In this document: piece by piece, positions 44,591-54,958 of the stretch
Layout of the letters: every line of letters begins with the position of its first letter
Numbering within the stretch: the stretch's first letter is position 1
DNA from: Phytophthora hibernalis
Taxonomy: Eukaryota > Oomycota > Peronosporomycetes > Peronosporales > Peronosporaceae
Length of the DNA stretch: 64,000 bases
Direction of reading: 5' to 3'
Assembly: GCA_012656075.1 (NCBI GenBank)
Contig: JAAKBF010000121.1
Span: 1 to 64,000, forward strand
Translations under genes and position numbers: made by a program
Notes under the pieces: model-generated
Database searches by the model: none
What the model was told of the DNA's origin: nothing
What the model saw: the letters and a program-made list of their open reading frames with translations, nothing else

Positions 44591-44617
44591 CCCAAGACAC
44601 CCGAAGCACAGAGAACC

Positions 44618-46738
44618 ATGAGCGCCGAAGCCGAAACGTTCGCCTTCTCGGCCGACATCAACCAGCTGCTGAGTCTGATCATTAACACGTTCTACTCGAA
44701 CAAGGACATCTTCCTGCGTGAGCTCATCTCCAACGCCTCCGATGCGCTCGACAAGATCCGCTACTCGTCGCTCACGGACGCGTCGGTGCTGGACACGGAC
44801 AAGAACCTGGAGATCAAGGTGATCCCGGACAAGGCCAACGGCACGCTGACCATCCAGGACTCGGGCATCGGCATGACCAAGGCCGACCTCATCAACAACC
44901 TGGGCACGATCGCCAAGTCGGGCACCAAGGCCTTCATGGAGGCCCTGGCTGCTGGCGCTGACATCAGCATGATCGGCCAGTTCGGCGTGGGCTTCTACTC
45001 GGCCTACCTGGTGGCCGACAAGGTCGTGGTGCACTCCAAGCACAACGACGACGAGCAGTACGTATGGGAGTCCGCCGCCGGTGGCTCGTTCACGGTCACG
45101 CCCGACACGACGGAGCCCATCCTGCGTGGCACGCGCATCGTGCTGACGCTCAAGGAGGACATGCTGGAGTACCTGGAGGAGCGCAAGCTCAAGGACCTGG
45201 TGAAGAAGCACTCGGAGTTCATTGGCTTCCCCATCAAGCTCTACGTCGAGAAGACGGAGGAGAAGGAGGTGACTGACGACGAGGAGGAGGAAGACGAGAA
45301 GGAGGGCGAGGACGACAAGCCCAAGGTCGAGGAGGTCGAGGACGAGGAGGAAGGCGAGAAGAAGAAGAAGACCAAGAAGATCAAGGAGGTTACCCATGAC
45401 TGGGACCACCTCAACAGCCAGAAGCCCATCTGGATGCGCAAGCCTGAGGACGTGACCCACGAGGAGTACGCGTCGTTCTACAAGTCGCTCACGAACGATT
45501 GGGAGGAGCACGCTGGAGTCAAGCACTTCTCCGTGGAGGGCCAGCTGGAGTTCAAGGCCTGTCTGTTCGCCCCCAAGCGTGCGCCGTTCGACATGTTCGA
45601 GGGCGGTGCCAAGAAGAAAATCAACAACATCAAGCTGTACGTGCGTCGTGTGTTCATCATGGACAACTGCGAGGAGCTCATGCCCGAGTACCTGTCGTTC
45701 GTCAAGGGTGTCGTTGACTCGGAGGACCTGCCGCTCAACATCTCGCGTGAGACCCTGCAGCAGAACAAGATTCTGCGTGTGATCAAGAAGAACCTGGTCA
45801 AGAAGTGCCTGGAGATGTTCGCCGACCTGGCCGAGGACAACGAGAAGTACACTAAGTTCTACGAGGCCTTCAGCAAGAACCTGAAGCTCGGAATCCACGA
45901 GGACTCGACCAACCGCACCAAGATCGCCAAGCTCCTGCGTTACCACTCGACCAAGTCTGGTGAGGAGCTGACGTCGCTGGACGACTACATCTCGCGTATG
46001 CCCGAGACCCAGCCTGGCATCTACTACGTGACGGGCGAGAGCAAGAAGTCGGTGGAGAACTCGCCGTTCATTGAGAAGCTCAAGAAGAAGGGCTACGAGG
46101 TGCTTTACATGGTTGAGGCCATTGACGAGTACGCCGTGCAGCAGCTGAAGGAGTACGAGGGCAAGAAGCTTATCTGCGCCACCAAGGAGGGACTCAAGAT
46201 GGAGGAGACCGAGGACGAGAAGAAGTCGTTCGAGGAGGCGAAGGCCGCCACTGAGGGCCTGTGCAAGCTCATGAAGGAGGTCCTTGATGACAAGGTCGAG
46301 AAGGTCGAGATCTCGAACCGTATTGTGGAGTCGCCGTGTGTGCTGGTGACGGGCGAGTACGGCTGGTCCGCCAACATGGAGCGTATCATGAAGGCTCAGG
46401 CTCTGCGTGATAGCAGCACTTCGGCCTACATGTCGTCGAAGAAGACCATGGAGATCAACCCCTTGCACCCGATCATCAAGTCGCTGCGTGAGAAGGCTGA
46501 GGCCGACAAGAGCGACAAGACGGTGAAGGACCTGATCTGGTTGCTGTACGACACGTCGCTGTTGACGTCCGGCTTCAGCCTGGACGAACCCACGACGTTC
46601 GCCAACCGCATCCACCGCCTCATCAAGCTCGGTCTGAGCATCGACGACGACGATGACGTTGCCGACGAGTCTATGGAGGACCTGCCCCCTCTTGAGGGCG
46701 AGGACGAGGAGGAGAGCACGATGGAGGAGGTGGACTAA
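44618..46738 (+). CDS. Cytosolic heat-shock protein 90
   Basis: An intron-less 706-residue chaperone, the usual length. The start is the ATG in AACCATGAGC just after the initiator; an upstream in-frame ATG at 44513 would precede the initiator. The N-terminal ATPase has Glu35 and Asn39 (RELISNASDALDK), Asp81 and Gly85 (DSGIGMTK) and the lid motif GQFGVGFYSAYLVA. A charged Glu/Lys linker follows at about residues 215-257. The middle domain has the catalytic-loop Arg (LPLNISRETLQ). The C-terminal dimer domain ends in MEEVD, the anchor for TPR co-chaperones, which places it in the cytosol rather than the ER. Strong GC3 bias fits high expression. Confidence 0.98.
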   Translation: MSAEAETFAFSADINQLLSLIINTFYSNKDIFLRELISNASDALDKIRYSSLTDASVLDTDKNLEIKVIPDKANGTLTIQDSGIGMTKADLINNLGTIAKSGTKAFMEALAAGADISMIGQFGVGFYSAYLVADKVVVHSKHNDDEQYVWESAAGGSFTVTPDTTEPILRGTRIVLTLKEDMLEYLEERKLKDLVKKHSEFIGFPIKLYVEKTEEKEVTDDEEEEDEKEGEDDKPKVEEVEDEEEGEKKKKTKKIKEVTHDWDHLNSQKPIWMRKPEDVTHEEYASFYKSLTNDWEEHAGVKHFSVEGQLEFKACLFAPKRAPFDMFEGGAKKKINNIKLYVRRVFIMDNCEELMPEYLSFVKGVVDSEDLPLNISRETLQQNKILRVIKKNLVKKCLEMFADLAEDNEKYTKFYEAFSKNLKLGIHEDSTNRTKIAKLLRYHSTKSGEELTSLDDYISRMPETQPGIYYVTGESKKSVENSPFIEKLKKKGYEVLYMVEAIDEYAVQQLKEYEGKKLICATKEGLKMEETEDEKKSFEEAKAATEGLCKLMKEVLDDKVEKVEISNRIVESPCVLVTGEYGWSANMERIMKAQALRDSSTSAYMSSKKTMEINPLHPIIKSLREKAEADKSDKTVKDLIWLLYDTSLLTSGFSLDEPTTFANRIHRLIKLGLSIDDDDDVADESMEDLPPLEGEDEEESTMEEVD

Positions 46739-47015
46739 GCATCTCGCGCTGTTGTCGTTGGCGGGCATCAACATGCATCCCGTGCACCCACGCGCGTCGA
46801 CTTTTGCTGGTTAGCTCTTGCATTTTTTGGTGGTGAGGTTTAGTTAGATCTTCGAAGTCGAAGGTTACATATATTTACGATTCGCCTGCCCTACATTCTG
46901 TTTGCATTTCAGAATCTCGCTTCACAAGTGAAAAATAATGCCTGTAACTTACCTGGTACTGTACAGGTGTTGCTGCATGCATGTGTGGAAGCCTTCCACT
47001 GGAAGGAGGACGTGA
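46739..47015. other. HSP90 3' region
   Basis: No gene recognised. Probable 3' untranslated region followed by spacer. Confidence 0.4.
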
Positions 47016-47174
47016 GGGAAAACGGTAAAGGTGTGTATATCCGAAACCTTGTGTCAAAGGTGTAAACGTGCGTCAGTAGGCGACGGCAATCATAATCTGA
47101 CTACATTATCGGAATAGTGCCAGCATTTGGCAAAAGTCCAGGTTTCGGATATACACACCTTTTGACGTTTTCCC
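47016..47174. mobile_element. Miniature inverted-repeat element (MITE)
   Basis: The outer ~34 bp GGGAAAACGGTAAAGG... at 47016 reappear inverted at 47139-47174 with a few mismatches, around about 90 bp of non-coding spacer. It codes for nothing. Short inverted ends and small size fit a MITE. Its parent transposon is not in this window, and no clear target duplication is seen. Confidence 0.7.
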
Positions 47175-47575
47175 GGACTTGAGTGCAATGAATGACCGTT
47201 TTACCGATACAGATTCACTCGTCTGCACCCCTTCGCCGCGAAGTTCGCGGGGTCCATCACCATCTCAGACGCGTCTGCGCCAGTCAATCTGCACCACACC
47301 AATCGTACTTAGCACCGTTAAACCTCATCGAAAAACCTCGATTCTGGCCAATCAGTATCGAGATCCGAGACGTCGCCATCTGAAAATGGGTTCAGGATCA
47401 ATTAACCGCAGTGAAAGGCTCACAGAACAAAAGCGTACCCCCTTTTACTCACCTTTGATTGGTCATCTAAGTACAATCCACTGAAATCATCGCGTCTAAA
47501 TCAGTACACACACCCTCGTGTCCATGGCTACGCTCCATCCACTCAGACCCAAAGCAGCCCAATCGACCAACAACC

Positions 47576-50500
47576 ATGGACGTGGCGAGCCTGCACAACA
47601 TCCTGCTGCACACGTTCAGCACCGAGGAAGCGGCGCGCAAGGCCGCGGAGGACGCCATCGCGGGCCTGCACACCGTGCCCGGCTCGGTGCAGCTGCTGCT
47701 TCAGATCACGGTCGAGGCCAGTGTGACGCGCGAGATCCGCCAGGCCGCCGCCGTGTCGCTCAAGAACCTCGTGCAGAAGTACTGGGAGGGCGCAGATGGA
47801 CCCGAGGGCCAATGGGTGCAGGTCATCAGCCCCGCGGACAAGGTGCTGGGTCGCCAGAACGGCCTCGAGGCGCTGCTCGTGTCGCAGGACTCGAGCATCC
47901 GCTCGCTGCTGGCCGAGACCGTCGCGTACATTGCGCGCTTCGACTTCCCGTACGTTGCTGTCTGTAGTTTATGCAATTGAGGGTGTTAACTGACGAGTGG
48001 TTACTTGCTACTGCTGGTACTATGCAGGACTCGTGGCCCACACTTATCGACGAGATCTGCCAGAACGTGCAGAGCGGCGATGCCAACCGCATCATCAACG
48101 CACTGCTGGCGCTGCGTCGCGTGGTCAAGAACTTTGAGTACCGCTCGGAGGAACGCCTGACTCCGCTCTTTAAGCTCGTGGAGGCGGTCTTCCCCATGCT
48201 GCAGAACATGATGGTGCAAATGCAGACTAACAACTCGATCGAGGCGGCGCACATGATGCACCTCATCCTCAAGACCTACTGGTCGTGCGTTAAGACCAAC
48301 CTGCCACCGCACATTGCACAGACAGAGCAGGTCGTGGCCTGGATGAACATCTTCCGCATGGTGATCGCCAAGCCCCTGCCCGAAGCGAGCGAGGGCGGAG
48401 AACCCGCTGGACAGCCCACGGACGAGGAGGAGCGCGGCAACTGGGCGTGGTGGAAGCTTAAAAAGTGGGCGATGCAGATTCTCTGCCGTTTCTACACTCG
48501 CTACGGCAATCCCAAGAAGGCCGAGGAGGAGTACCTGCAGATGAGCACAGTGTTCCGCAACCAGATCGCCCCGGAGCTGCTGCCGTGCGTGCTGGAGACC
48601 CTGGCGCTGCGTAAGAACGGTCGCTTCTGCACGGACCGCGTGGTGCAGCTTGCTCTTGTGTTCCTGCAGGAGGCTGTGGACTCGGCTGTGACGTACCAAC
48701 TTATTAAGCCGCACCTTGGCTTCCTGCTGTTCGAGGTCATCCACCCCGTGCTCTGCCTGACCCCCAAGGACATGCAGCTGTGGGCTGAGGACCCGCACGA
48801 GTTTGTGCGCAAGACGAACGATGTGTTCGAAGACTTCCTTGACCCTGTGTACGCCGCCTCCAACCTTCTTTCGGACTTGTGCACGAAGCGTGGCAAGGAC
48901 TGCCTGCCCAACGTGCTCTCGTACTACAACAACATCCTGAACACGTACATTGCTGCCCCGGATGACAAGAAGGACTTCATCCAGAAGGACGCTGCTCTGC
49001 ACGCACTGTTCGCGCTGGACGGTGTATTGACCAAGTCCAAGACCCACAAGGATCAGGTGGAGTCGATGATTATCACGCACATTCTGCCGGAGTTCAAGAA
49101 CCCGCACGGCTTCCTTCGTCTGCGCGCCTGCAAGATCTTCTCGCGCAAGTACATCGAGGGTATCAAGTTCAAGGACGAGCAGACTCTAATCGCCATTGTC
49201 AACGGCATGCTCGACGCCATGTTCGACCCGGAGCTGCCCGTGCGTATCGAGGCTGCCAAAACGATCCGTTTTGTTGTGATGTACCCGCACTCGGACACGG
49301 TTGTGGAAGTGCTTCGCCCGCGTCTGCCGCAGATCCTGGAACAGTTCTTCAGTCTGATGGATGAAATCGGCAACGACGAGGTTGTTGTTGCGCTGGAGCA
49401 CATCATTGACCGATTCTCCTCGGAGATCGGACCGTTTTCGCTGCAGCTGGTGTCCAAGTTCGTCGAGTTCTTCACCCAGTTCACGGCTGTTGCCGACGAC
49501 GACGAGGATGCCTCGCTGGCTGCTGTGTCGTGCCTTGACGCCATCAACACGATTCTCATGAGCATCCACAACCACCCGGAGCTGTATGCTCTGCTTGTGC
49601 CAACGCTTGCGCCGGTCATCCACAAGATTCTCACGGACTTTGACTACGTCGAGTACATGGAGAGCGGCATTGATATCCTCGGTTCGCTGGCATTTTACAG
49701 CCACAAAATTGCCCTGGAACTGTGGTCTCTGTTCCCGCTGATCTTCGTGAGCTTTAACGACTGGGCCTCGGACTACCTCACGAATTTTGTGCCGGTGATC
49801 GACAACTTTGTCGGCCGCGACATTGAAGGTTTCCTTACGGGCTCGGTCACGGACCCGAACACTGGCGTTAGCGTGCGCTACCTTGAGCTTGTGTTCAACA
49901 TGGCCAAGGCGGTGTTCGAAAGCCAAAGTGTGCAGGAGATCGACCTGTGCGCTGCTTGCCGTCTGCTGTACTCGCTGCTGCACAACCTGTTCGGCAAGGT
50001 GGACGAGAGCATTCTTCCTATTACGCTGATGGTGTGCACGAAGTTGGCGGAGCCGCTTGTGGATTCGACTGCCCGCAACCTTTTGGGTGTGTTCGCCAGT
50101 CTGCTGCACTACAACCCTGCTCTCACCCTGGACGCTCTCAACTCGCTGGGCGCCGCTGATGGTGTGCTCAAGATCTGGCTGAGCGACCTGTCCCGCTACG
50201 ATAACTACTTGGACCGCAAGCTGTTCGTGCTTGGTGCCATGTCGATTCTGCGCGCTCCTGCCGACAAGATCCCTGATGCTCTGCGACCACACATCAAGCA
50301 GCTGATCCAGGCTGCCATGAAGGTGCTCGCGGAGTCGATCCAGAACCCCGCTCCGGGTATCCTGGATGACGGCGAAGAAATCGAAGTTAATGACGAGGAC
50401 GCCGGGCACCTTGATGAGCTGCTCGAGAACGGAGGCTACGCCTCGAACGAGGACGCTGAGGACGTGGTGGACGACCAGTACTACGCTATCTTGCGCCAGC

Positions 50501-50748
50501 TGCGCGAGGAGGCCGAGGGTCAGTTCGGTTACGACGACGAGGGTGACGAGGACTACATCAGTCTGCTGGATGAGGTGGACGAGGTGGAGTTCTTCCTGAG
50601 CTCTCTGCAGGGTTTTGCCCAGGCACACGCTCCTGAGTACCAGGCTCTGGGGCTCGAGGCGGACGTGACGACGCAGCAGGCTATTTTCCTGTTCCAGGAG
50701 GAGCACGCCAAAAGGAAGGAGGTTGAGGCCCTGAAGACCCAGCAGTAA
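47576..50748 (+). CDS. Importin-7/8-like nuclear import receptor
   Basis: Two exons: 47576-47953 and 48028-50748, with a 74-nt intron (donor GTTGCT, acceptor TATGCAG). A better-looking donor GTACGT at 47950 would break the frame, so the boundary is chosen by phase. The product has about 1032 residues, close to importin-7. The N-terminal importin-beta domain (ARKAAEDAIAGLHTVPGSVQ, AVSLKNLVQKYW) binds Ran-GTP. HEAT-like helices fill the rest (FDFP..SWPTLIDEI, FLRLRACKIFSRKY, ELPVRIEAAKTIRF). The C-terminal tail is very acidic (DDEGDEDYISLLDEVDEVEFF), as in Nmd5/Sxm1/IPO7, which carry ribosomal proteins, histone H1 and kinases into the nucleus. The start ATG in AACCATGGACG has a good context. 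Confidence 0.93.
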
Positions 50749-50909
50749 GGGAGCATCTACTGTAGACGATAGTTTCCTGTCATGCCGTGATTCCAGAAGC
50801 TATGCTGGAGAGGAAGACAGAGTGAAGAGAGAGGGTGATATGGTTTTTAAGACTACATTTTTTTGTTCAAAATGGCATGGTTGTTTCAACACGTAGCTGC
50901 CAGGGCTAC

Positions 50910-51554
50910 CTACGCCTCTGCGGCAGGCTCTGTAACGTCCCTCAGCATCAACCGGAAGGCTTCAAAGTCGAACTTGTCCGGCTGGTTGTTGAACTTGTCC
51001 ACGTGCTCGTAGAGCTTGTCGTCCTGGTAACTGGCCAGCATTTGGGTCAGCAGGAGCTGCGACTCCTTCTTGTCCAGCATGTTGATGACATCAGCACGCA
51101 CAAGTGCCAGCTCCTTCTTATCCAGCAAGTCGTCGTACAGCGAGACGGCAACACAGGGCGGTGCCGCAGTGGGGTTCTCCTTGAAGGCCTCAAGGTACGT
51201 GACCAGGAAGCAGGACTGCTGGAACTGGCACAGCATGTTGAAGAATCCCTCCTGACGGTACACGGGGAAGATGAAGTAGGGCGCGGCCTCAGCGCGCTTC
51301 ACGAGGGACTGGAACTCATCGGCCGGCAGCGTCGTGGCCACTGCGTCGCCCTTGTCGGCGTGGAATTCCTCCCAGATACTGCGGATCTGCGGGGCCTGCT
51401 CGTTCTCCAGCAACTCCAGCTTCACGAGCTGCTCCAGAGAACGAGCACCAGGGTACGAGAACCCGGAAGCGGTCTTGGTGCTGGCAAAAGCGCGAGATTT
51501 CAACGAGAACAGGCCACGACGGCCACGACGGCCAAGACGCAGAGCAATAGACAT
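50910..51554 (-). CDS. Mitochondrial F1-ATPase assembly factor 1 (ATP11 family)
   Basis: Single exon, 214 residues from MSIALRLGRRGRRGLFSLKS, an Arg-rich, acid-free presequence fitting mitochondrial import. An earlier in-frame Met (51605) would put non-targeting sequence first. The conserved ATP11 core runs from IWEEFHADKGDAVA through EAAPYFIFPVYRQEG, NMLCQFQ, FLVTYLEAFKENP and VSLYDDLLDKKELALVRAD to the end. The family chaperones the F1 beta subunit in the matrix. It is somewhat shorter than the yeast and animal proteins. It converges on the importin gene with about 160 bp between stops. Confidence 0.93.
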   Translation of the reverse strand: MSIALRLGRRGRRGLFSLKSRAFASTKTASGFSYPGARSLEQLVKLELLENEQAPQIRSIWEEFHADKGDAVATTLPADEFQSLVKRAEAAPYFIFPVYRQEGFFNMLCQFQQSCFLVTYLEAFKENPTAAPPCVAVSLYDDLLDKKELALVRADVINMLDKKESQLLLTQMLASYQDDKLYEHVDKFNNQPDKFDFEAFRLMLRDVTEPAAEA

Positions 51555-51571
51555 GTTGGTCACGTGTGGAT

Positions 51572-51616
51572 GGAAATTGGCCGATTGCAGCGGTGTGGTC
51601 CACATATTTGGCGGCC
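51572..51616 (-). promoter_or_regulatory. ATPAF1 upstream elements
   Basis: Minus strand, from outside in: TTTGGCGG (E2F-site-like) at about 51607-51614, GTGTGGTCCACAT on plus at 51593-51605 (same 13-mer as upstream of the E2F-like gene), and CAATTTCC at 51572-51579, which fits the oomycete downstream promoter form MAWTTTNC. Confidence 0.5.
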
Positions 51617-51619
51617 AAG

Positions 51620-53451
51620 ATACCGTATTCCCCCTGTTACAAGCGTCGCTTAGTTACAAGTGTCACTCACTTTTAGCCAATGAAACAATAGGTAAAATAC
51701 CGGTATATTCGATATGATCGTCATATCTCCGCGTAGCCAAATACGTTGGGTTAAGAACGAGCCCTGCCCCCGCCTGCAGATTGGTGACGCCTGTAACAGG
51801 GGAATACGGTAACACTTTTGTCACCGGTGAGTGATCACATTTTAGCAGCAGAGCTTGACTAAAGCCGACCATGGACCATGAAGCTTGGTCACATTCTCCA
51901 ATTGTCGTCCTCAGGACAACAGCACTTCACTACCCATGCTCCACTGGCCCACTCAACCTGTCGTTGGAACTGGTTTAATCGCCATCGACGAGTTGCCTGC
52001 TGCCGGATGCTAAGAGGGGGTCCGACTTCTCGTCTGTGACGCAAGCTGGTGTGCCTACGGCGCTCGTCAGCACGATTTCCGATAATATCGGAGCTCGTGC
52101 TATGACGCAGGTATACGCGGATGTACACTTAACTCTCATGGAAGCTGGCAAGTGCTTCATCTCGTACGCGTATACGTACCGGTAAGTACATGTAGTAACA
52201 ACGTGAGCCACCCTGCAGCGCCAACGCAATGGCATACTTCTAGCTTGGCTATTATAGCAATAAGATCACTCACTCGCCCCAGAAGCTTGCTGGTTGGCCT
52301 CGTTGTCGTTGCGGAGGGTGGCTACAGCTTCTAGAAACTGCGACAGCGGGGCAGTCCGCTTTCGTTAGCTGGGTGTGCTTCTCAGAATGCGGGTAGGCAA
52401 CATGGACAGGCAAGCGCCATCATTCCGTCGAGAGAGTGCTGACTTTGCACCTGGTCTGGCTGCCAGACTGACAGTCATCTGATGACTGCCATAAAGACGC
52501 CGCCCGCACCGCAATGATTTCCGCTGGATGGCAGCGTCTAAGAAAGATTTCCAGCAGTCAGCCTTCCATGCTGCGCGGAGCAACGTCCCCAGCCTCGAAG
52601 GTCTCGTGTGACAGGGCTCGCTTACATATCCTGAGCCAGAGCAAGCGGCGGGCGCCACGCGCTTTCAAATCGCCGCGAACATCGCGAAGATTCGAGCCGA
52701 TGGTTGCCGTGAAATCTGCGGATTCAGATTGTGTACACTTTGTGTCGGATCAGAAAATAGTACTGGCACACAAAAATCTTGGGATAACACACAGTGGGGT
52801 GGGCGACGTGGTTGGACATAGCACCAACCTAACACTGCACGTCCCCGTAGCGTCACGGCGAAGGCAGGGGCAGAGGGCCCCCGCCGGAGACGAAAGCGTG
52901 AGGGCAACACGTGAGGCCGGAGGTTCTATATATCGCGAGCGAAGCGAACCGCGGGGGCGCCGGAGGGCGCCCATCCAAGCGCAGCGCGGCTGGTCATACA
53001 TAAATTATTAGACGTTTTTTATGTCTTATCACGACGCAAGGTAGGTCAAAACAATACATTTGCCAAGTCAAATGATTTGCTGTGTGAAATTACTGTGTTT
53101 ACCGCCTTCAGTCGTGTCGGATTAATCCGGCTTGAAACGGCTTTTGGATTAGCCAATCAGAAGCGAGTACAGATTATCCCTGGATTTAGTGTGATCGAGA
53201 ATGTATGTAAGCTTTAAAAATGCGTGTTAAGAGATACGTAAGGCTCGTGCTAGTGGTACAAACGCGTCTACTGAAACTTAATATTTGTGGAGGTTATGTG
53301 TGATTTAGAGTCTTTTTCTACATCGTATAAACTTTGAAGTCGCCTGGAGGACGGATGTCATCTTGCTTCAAATCATGAAAGTCCGAGATGCCGACAGGAA
53401 GACTACACCCGAGCCTCACTCTTGAAAACCCTGAGAGCGGTGACACAACCC
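51620..53451. other. Long intergenic region with no recognised gene
   Basis: Frames such as 52658-52365 (minus) do not resemble a known family. TACATGTA lies at 52187-52194. A GC-rich block at about 52850-52995 (GCGAGCGAAGCGAACCGCGG and the hairpin GGGCGCCGGAGGGCGCCC) has the look of a transposon end, but no partner was found. Confidence 0.45.
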
Positions 53452-53613
53452 TAAGGGCCGTTCTTAACGGGAGCATTTCCAGGGCATGATCCGTGATTCT
53501 GTTTCATGATTGGCGGATATGAATACATATGCTTCCTCACGTCGTGACCTCGTGATCCGATCAATGGCTCATAATCCAATCTCGGATCACGGATCTCAAC
53601 TACATCTGTAGGA

Positions 53614-54462
53614 ATGAAAATCACTGCAATTTCCTTGGTGATCTCTGTGGTGGCTGTGGCGCATCGATCCAAGAGCTATCGCGCAAAGGTTGTCTCTCGT
53701 CAGCGTTTGGAGTGGGTTCCTCACCGCGATCGTCTGCTGCTAGAAGGCCAATTTAAGCGGTATTGTAGAATGAGTGCTGCCGCATTTGACGTTTTGGTGC
53801 AGTTGCTGACGCCGACACTACAACGGGTCGAGCTACAGTCATGGAATGGAACCGGCACCGAACCCATAGAGGTTGTTAACATGGTCCAAATGACGATATC
53901 GTGGCTGGCCGGAGGATCGTACCATACAATTCGAGTGCTTGCGGGGTGAGTGCCTCTGCATTCTACAGTATTCTAGTGGAAGTCATGCACGCGATTTGTG
54001 ATCACCCTCGGTTTCTGATAGCAGCCCCTGTGAATGATTTTCGCGCTATTCAAGCCGCAGCGGATGACTTTTCAACACTGAGTTCAAACCGCATTTTAAC
54101 TGGCTGCGTCGGGTGCATTGACGGATGGTTGTGCCAGATCAGGGCGCCGAGTACCAAGGATGTTTTCGGGGCACTATGTCAAGTACGGAATAAACGTGCA
54201 AGCATTGTGTGATGCGTCGTGCAAATTTATCGGCTATTGCTTCAACTCACCAGGCAAAGTTTCTGACAGTGTAGAATGCACTTCTTTCCACATCGCTCTG
54301 AGTTTGGCTGCGGAATGCACTGTGATCTGGTCCGGACAAATACCATCCAACAACGAGTCGTTGTTGACGTTGACGAGGCGATCGTATGTGTCGTTCGGTG
54401 TGTTAAATGAAGCGGCCACTTCCTCCCAAAACCGAGACCCCCTTCATCCAATTGTTTTCTAG
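53614..54462 (+). pseudogene. PIF/Harbinger transposase (two frameshifts)
   Basis: The first frame has the helical N-terminal region (SAAAFDVLVQLLTPTLQR, TISWLAGGSYHTIRVLAG). The frame then changes near 53945 to VSASAFYSILVEVMHAI and the first catalytic Asp block GCVGCIDGWLCQIRAPS. After a second change near 54165 comes the block HYVKYGINVQALCDASCKFIG ... SPGKVSDS with the second Asp. The third acidic residue is not certain. This order is the DDE_4 (HARBI1-like) fold. The breaks make it inactive. Confidence 0.88.
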
Positions 54463-54518
54463 TGAGCTGATCCCCGGAAGCAATAAAGCGCTGGAAGAAA
54501 TCGTGTGAAAGAGCACGT

Positions 54519-54926
54519 TTATGAGGCGAAGCATGCAGTGTCGGCTACGACGCGCTTCATCTTGGTCTGTTGAGCAACACGCTCTTCTTTCTTCGTATTC
54601 TTGGCTACCGAAAGCTTCCTGGCGGTACACTCGAGCTTCAGCTGGTCCATGTTCCAGTCGCTATACTTGTCCGACGTGGGGCAGCACAGCTCGTTTACTG
54701 TTTGGCTTTTGACGAGCCGTCCACTTGCTACTCGGTGCTGCTGTGGCTGAACCACCTTGCTCCATCTTGCCGAAGTGGAAATGAAAGCAAACGCGTTTCC
54801 AAAACAAACCGTGCTCCGAGTCCCAGCGGTCGAGTCTCGAGTCTCTTTATAGAACAGGATCACGATTTTCTTAAGAACGACCATCGGCTCATGCCCCCGG
54901 GCATCCCAAGCCTCGATAGCGATCAT
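54519..54926 (-). CDS. Opposite-strand SAP-like ORF of the Harbinger element
   Basis: A 135-residue frame running against the transposase, inside the inverted ends. Residues around MDQLKLECTARKLSVAKNTKKEE follow the SAP pattern (a short helix-turn-helix that binds DNA), after a Ser/Gln-rich region. Harbinger elements usually pair the transposase with a Myb/SANT-type DNA-binding protein, and this may take that place. Only the one motif supports the call; a shadow frame is possible. Confidence 0.4.
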   Translation of the reverse strand: MIAIEAWDARGHEPMVVLKKIVILFYKETRDSTAGTRSTVCFGNAFAFISTSARWSKVVQPQQHRVASGRLVKSQTVNELCCPTSDKYSDWNMDQLKLECTARKLSVAKNTKKEERVAQQTKMKRVVADTACFAS

Positions 54927-54958
54927 GCTACGATGATCCCGTTAAGAACGGGCCTTAA

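Larger units (their letters stand above)
53455..54955. mobile_element. PIF/Harbinger element
   Basis: Left end GGGCCGTTCTTAACGGGA (53455-53472) matches inverted right end TCCCGTTAAGAACGGGCC (54937-54954) with one mismatch. TAA flanks both sides (53452-53454 and 54956-54958), the 3-bp target duplication usual for this superfamily. The 1.5-kb interior has a broken transposase (+) and an opposite-strand SAP-like ORF. Confidence 0.88.

Noticed and set aside
44576..46774. A 732-codon frame antisense to HSP90
   Set aside because: A product of strong codon bias in HSP90: third-position G/C leaves the antisense frame open. It is Leu/Val/His-rich with no protein family features.
48001..50706. Long frames antisense to importin-7
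   Set aside because: Same codon-bias effect as in HSP90; no recognisable domains.
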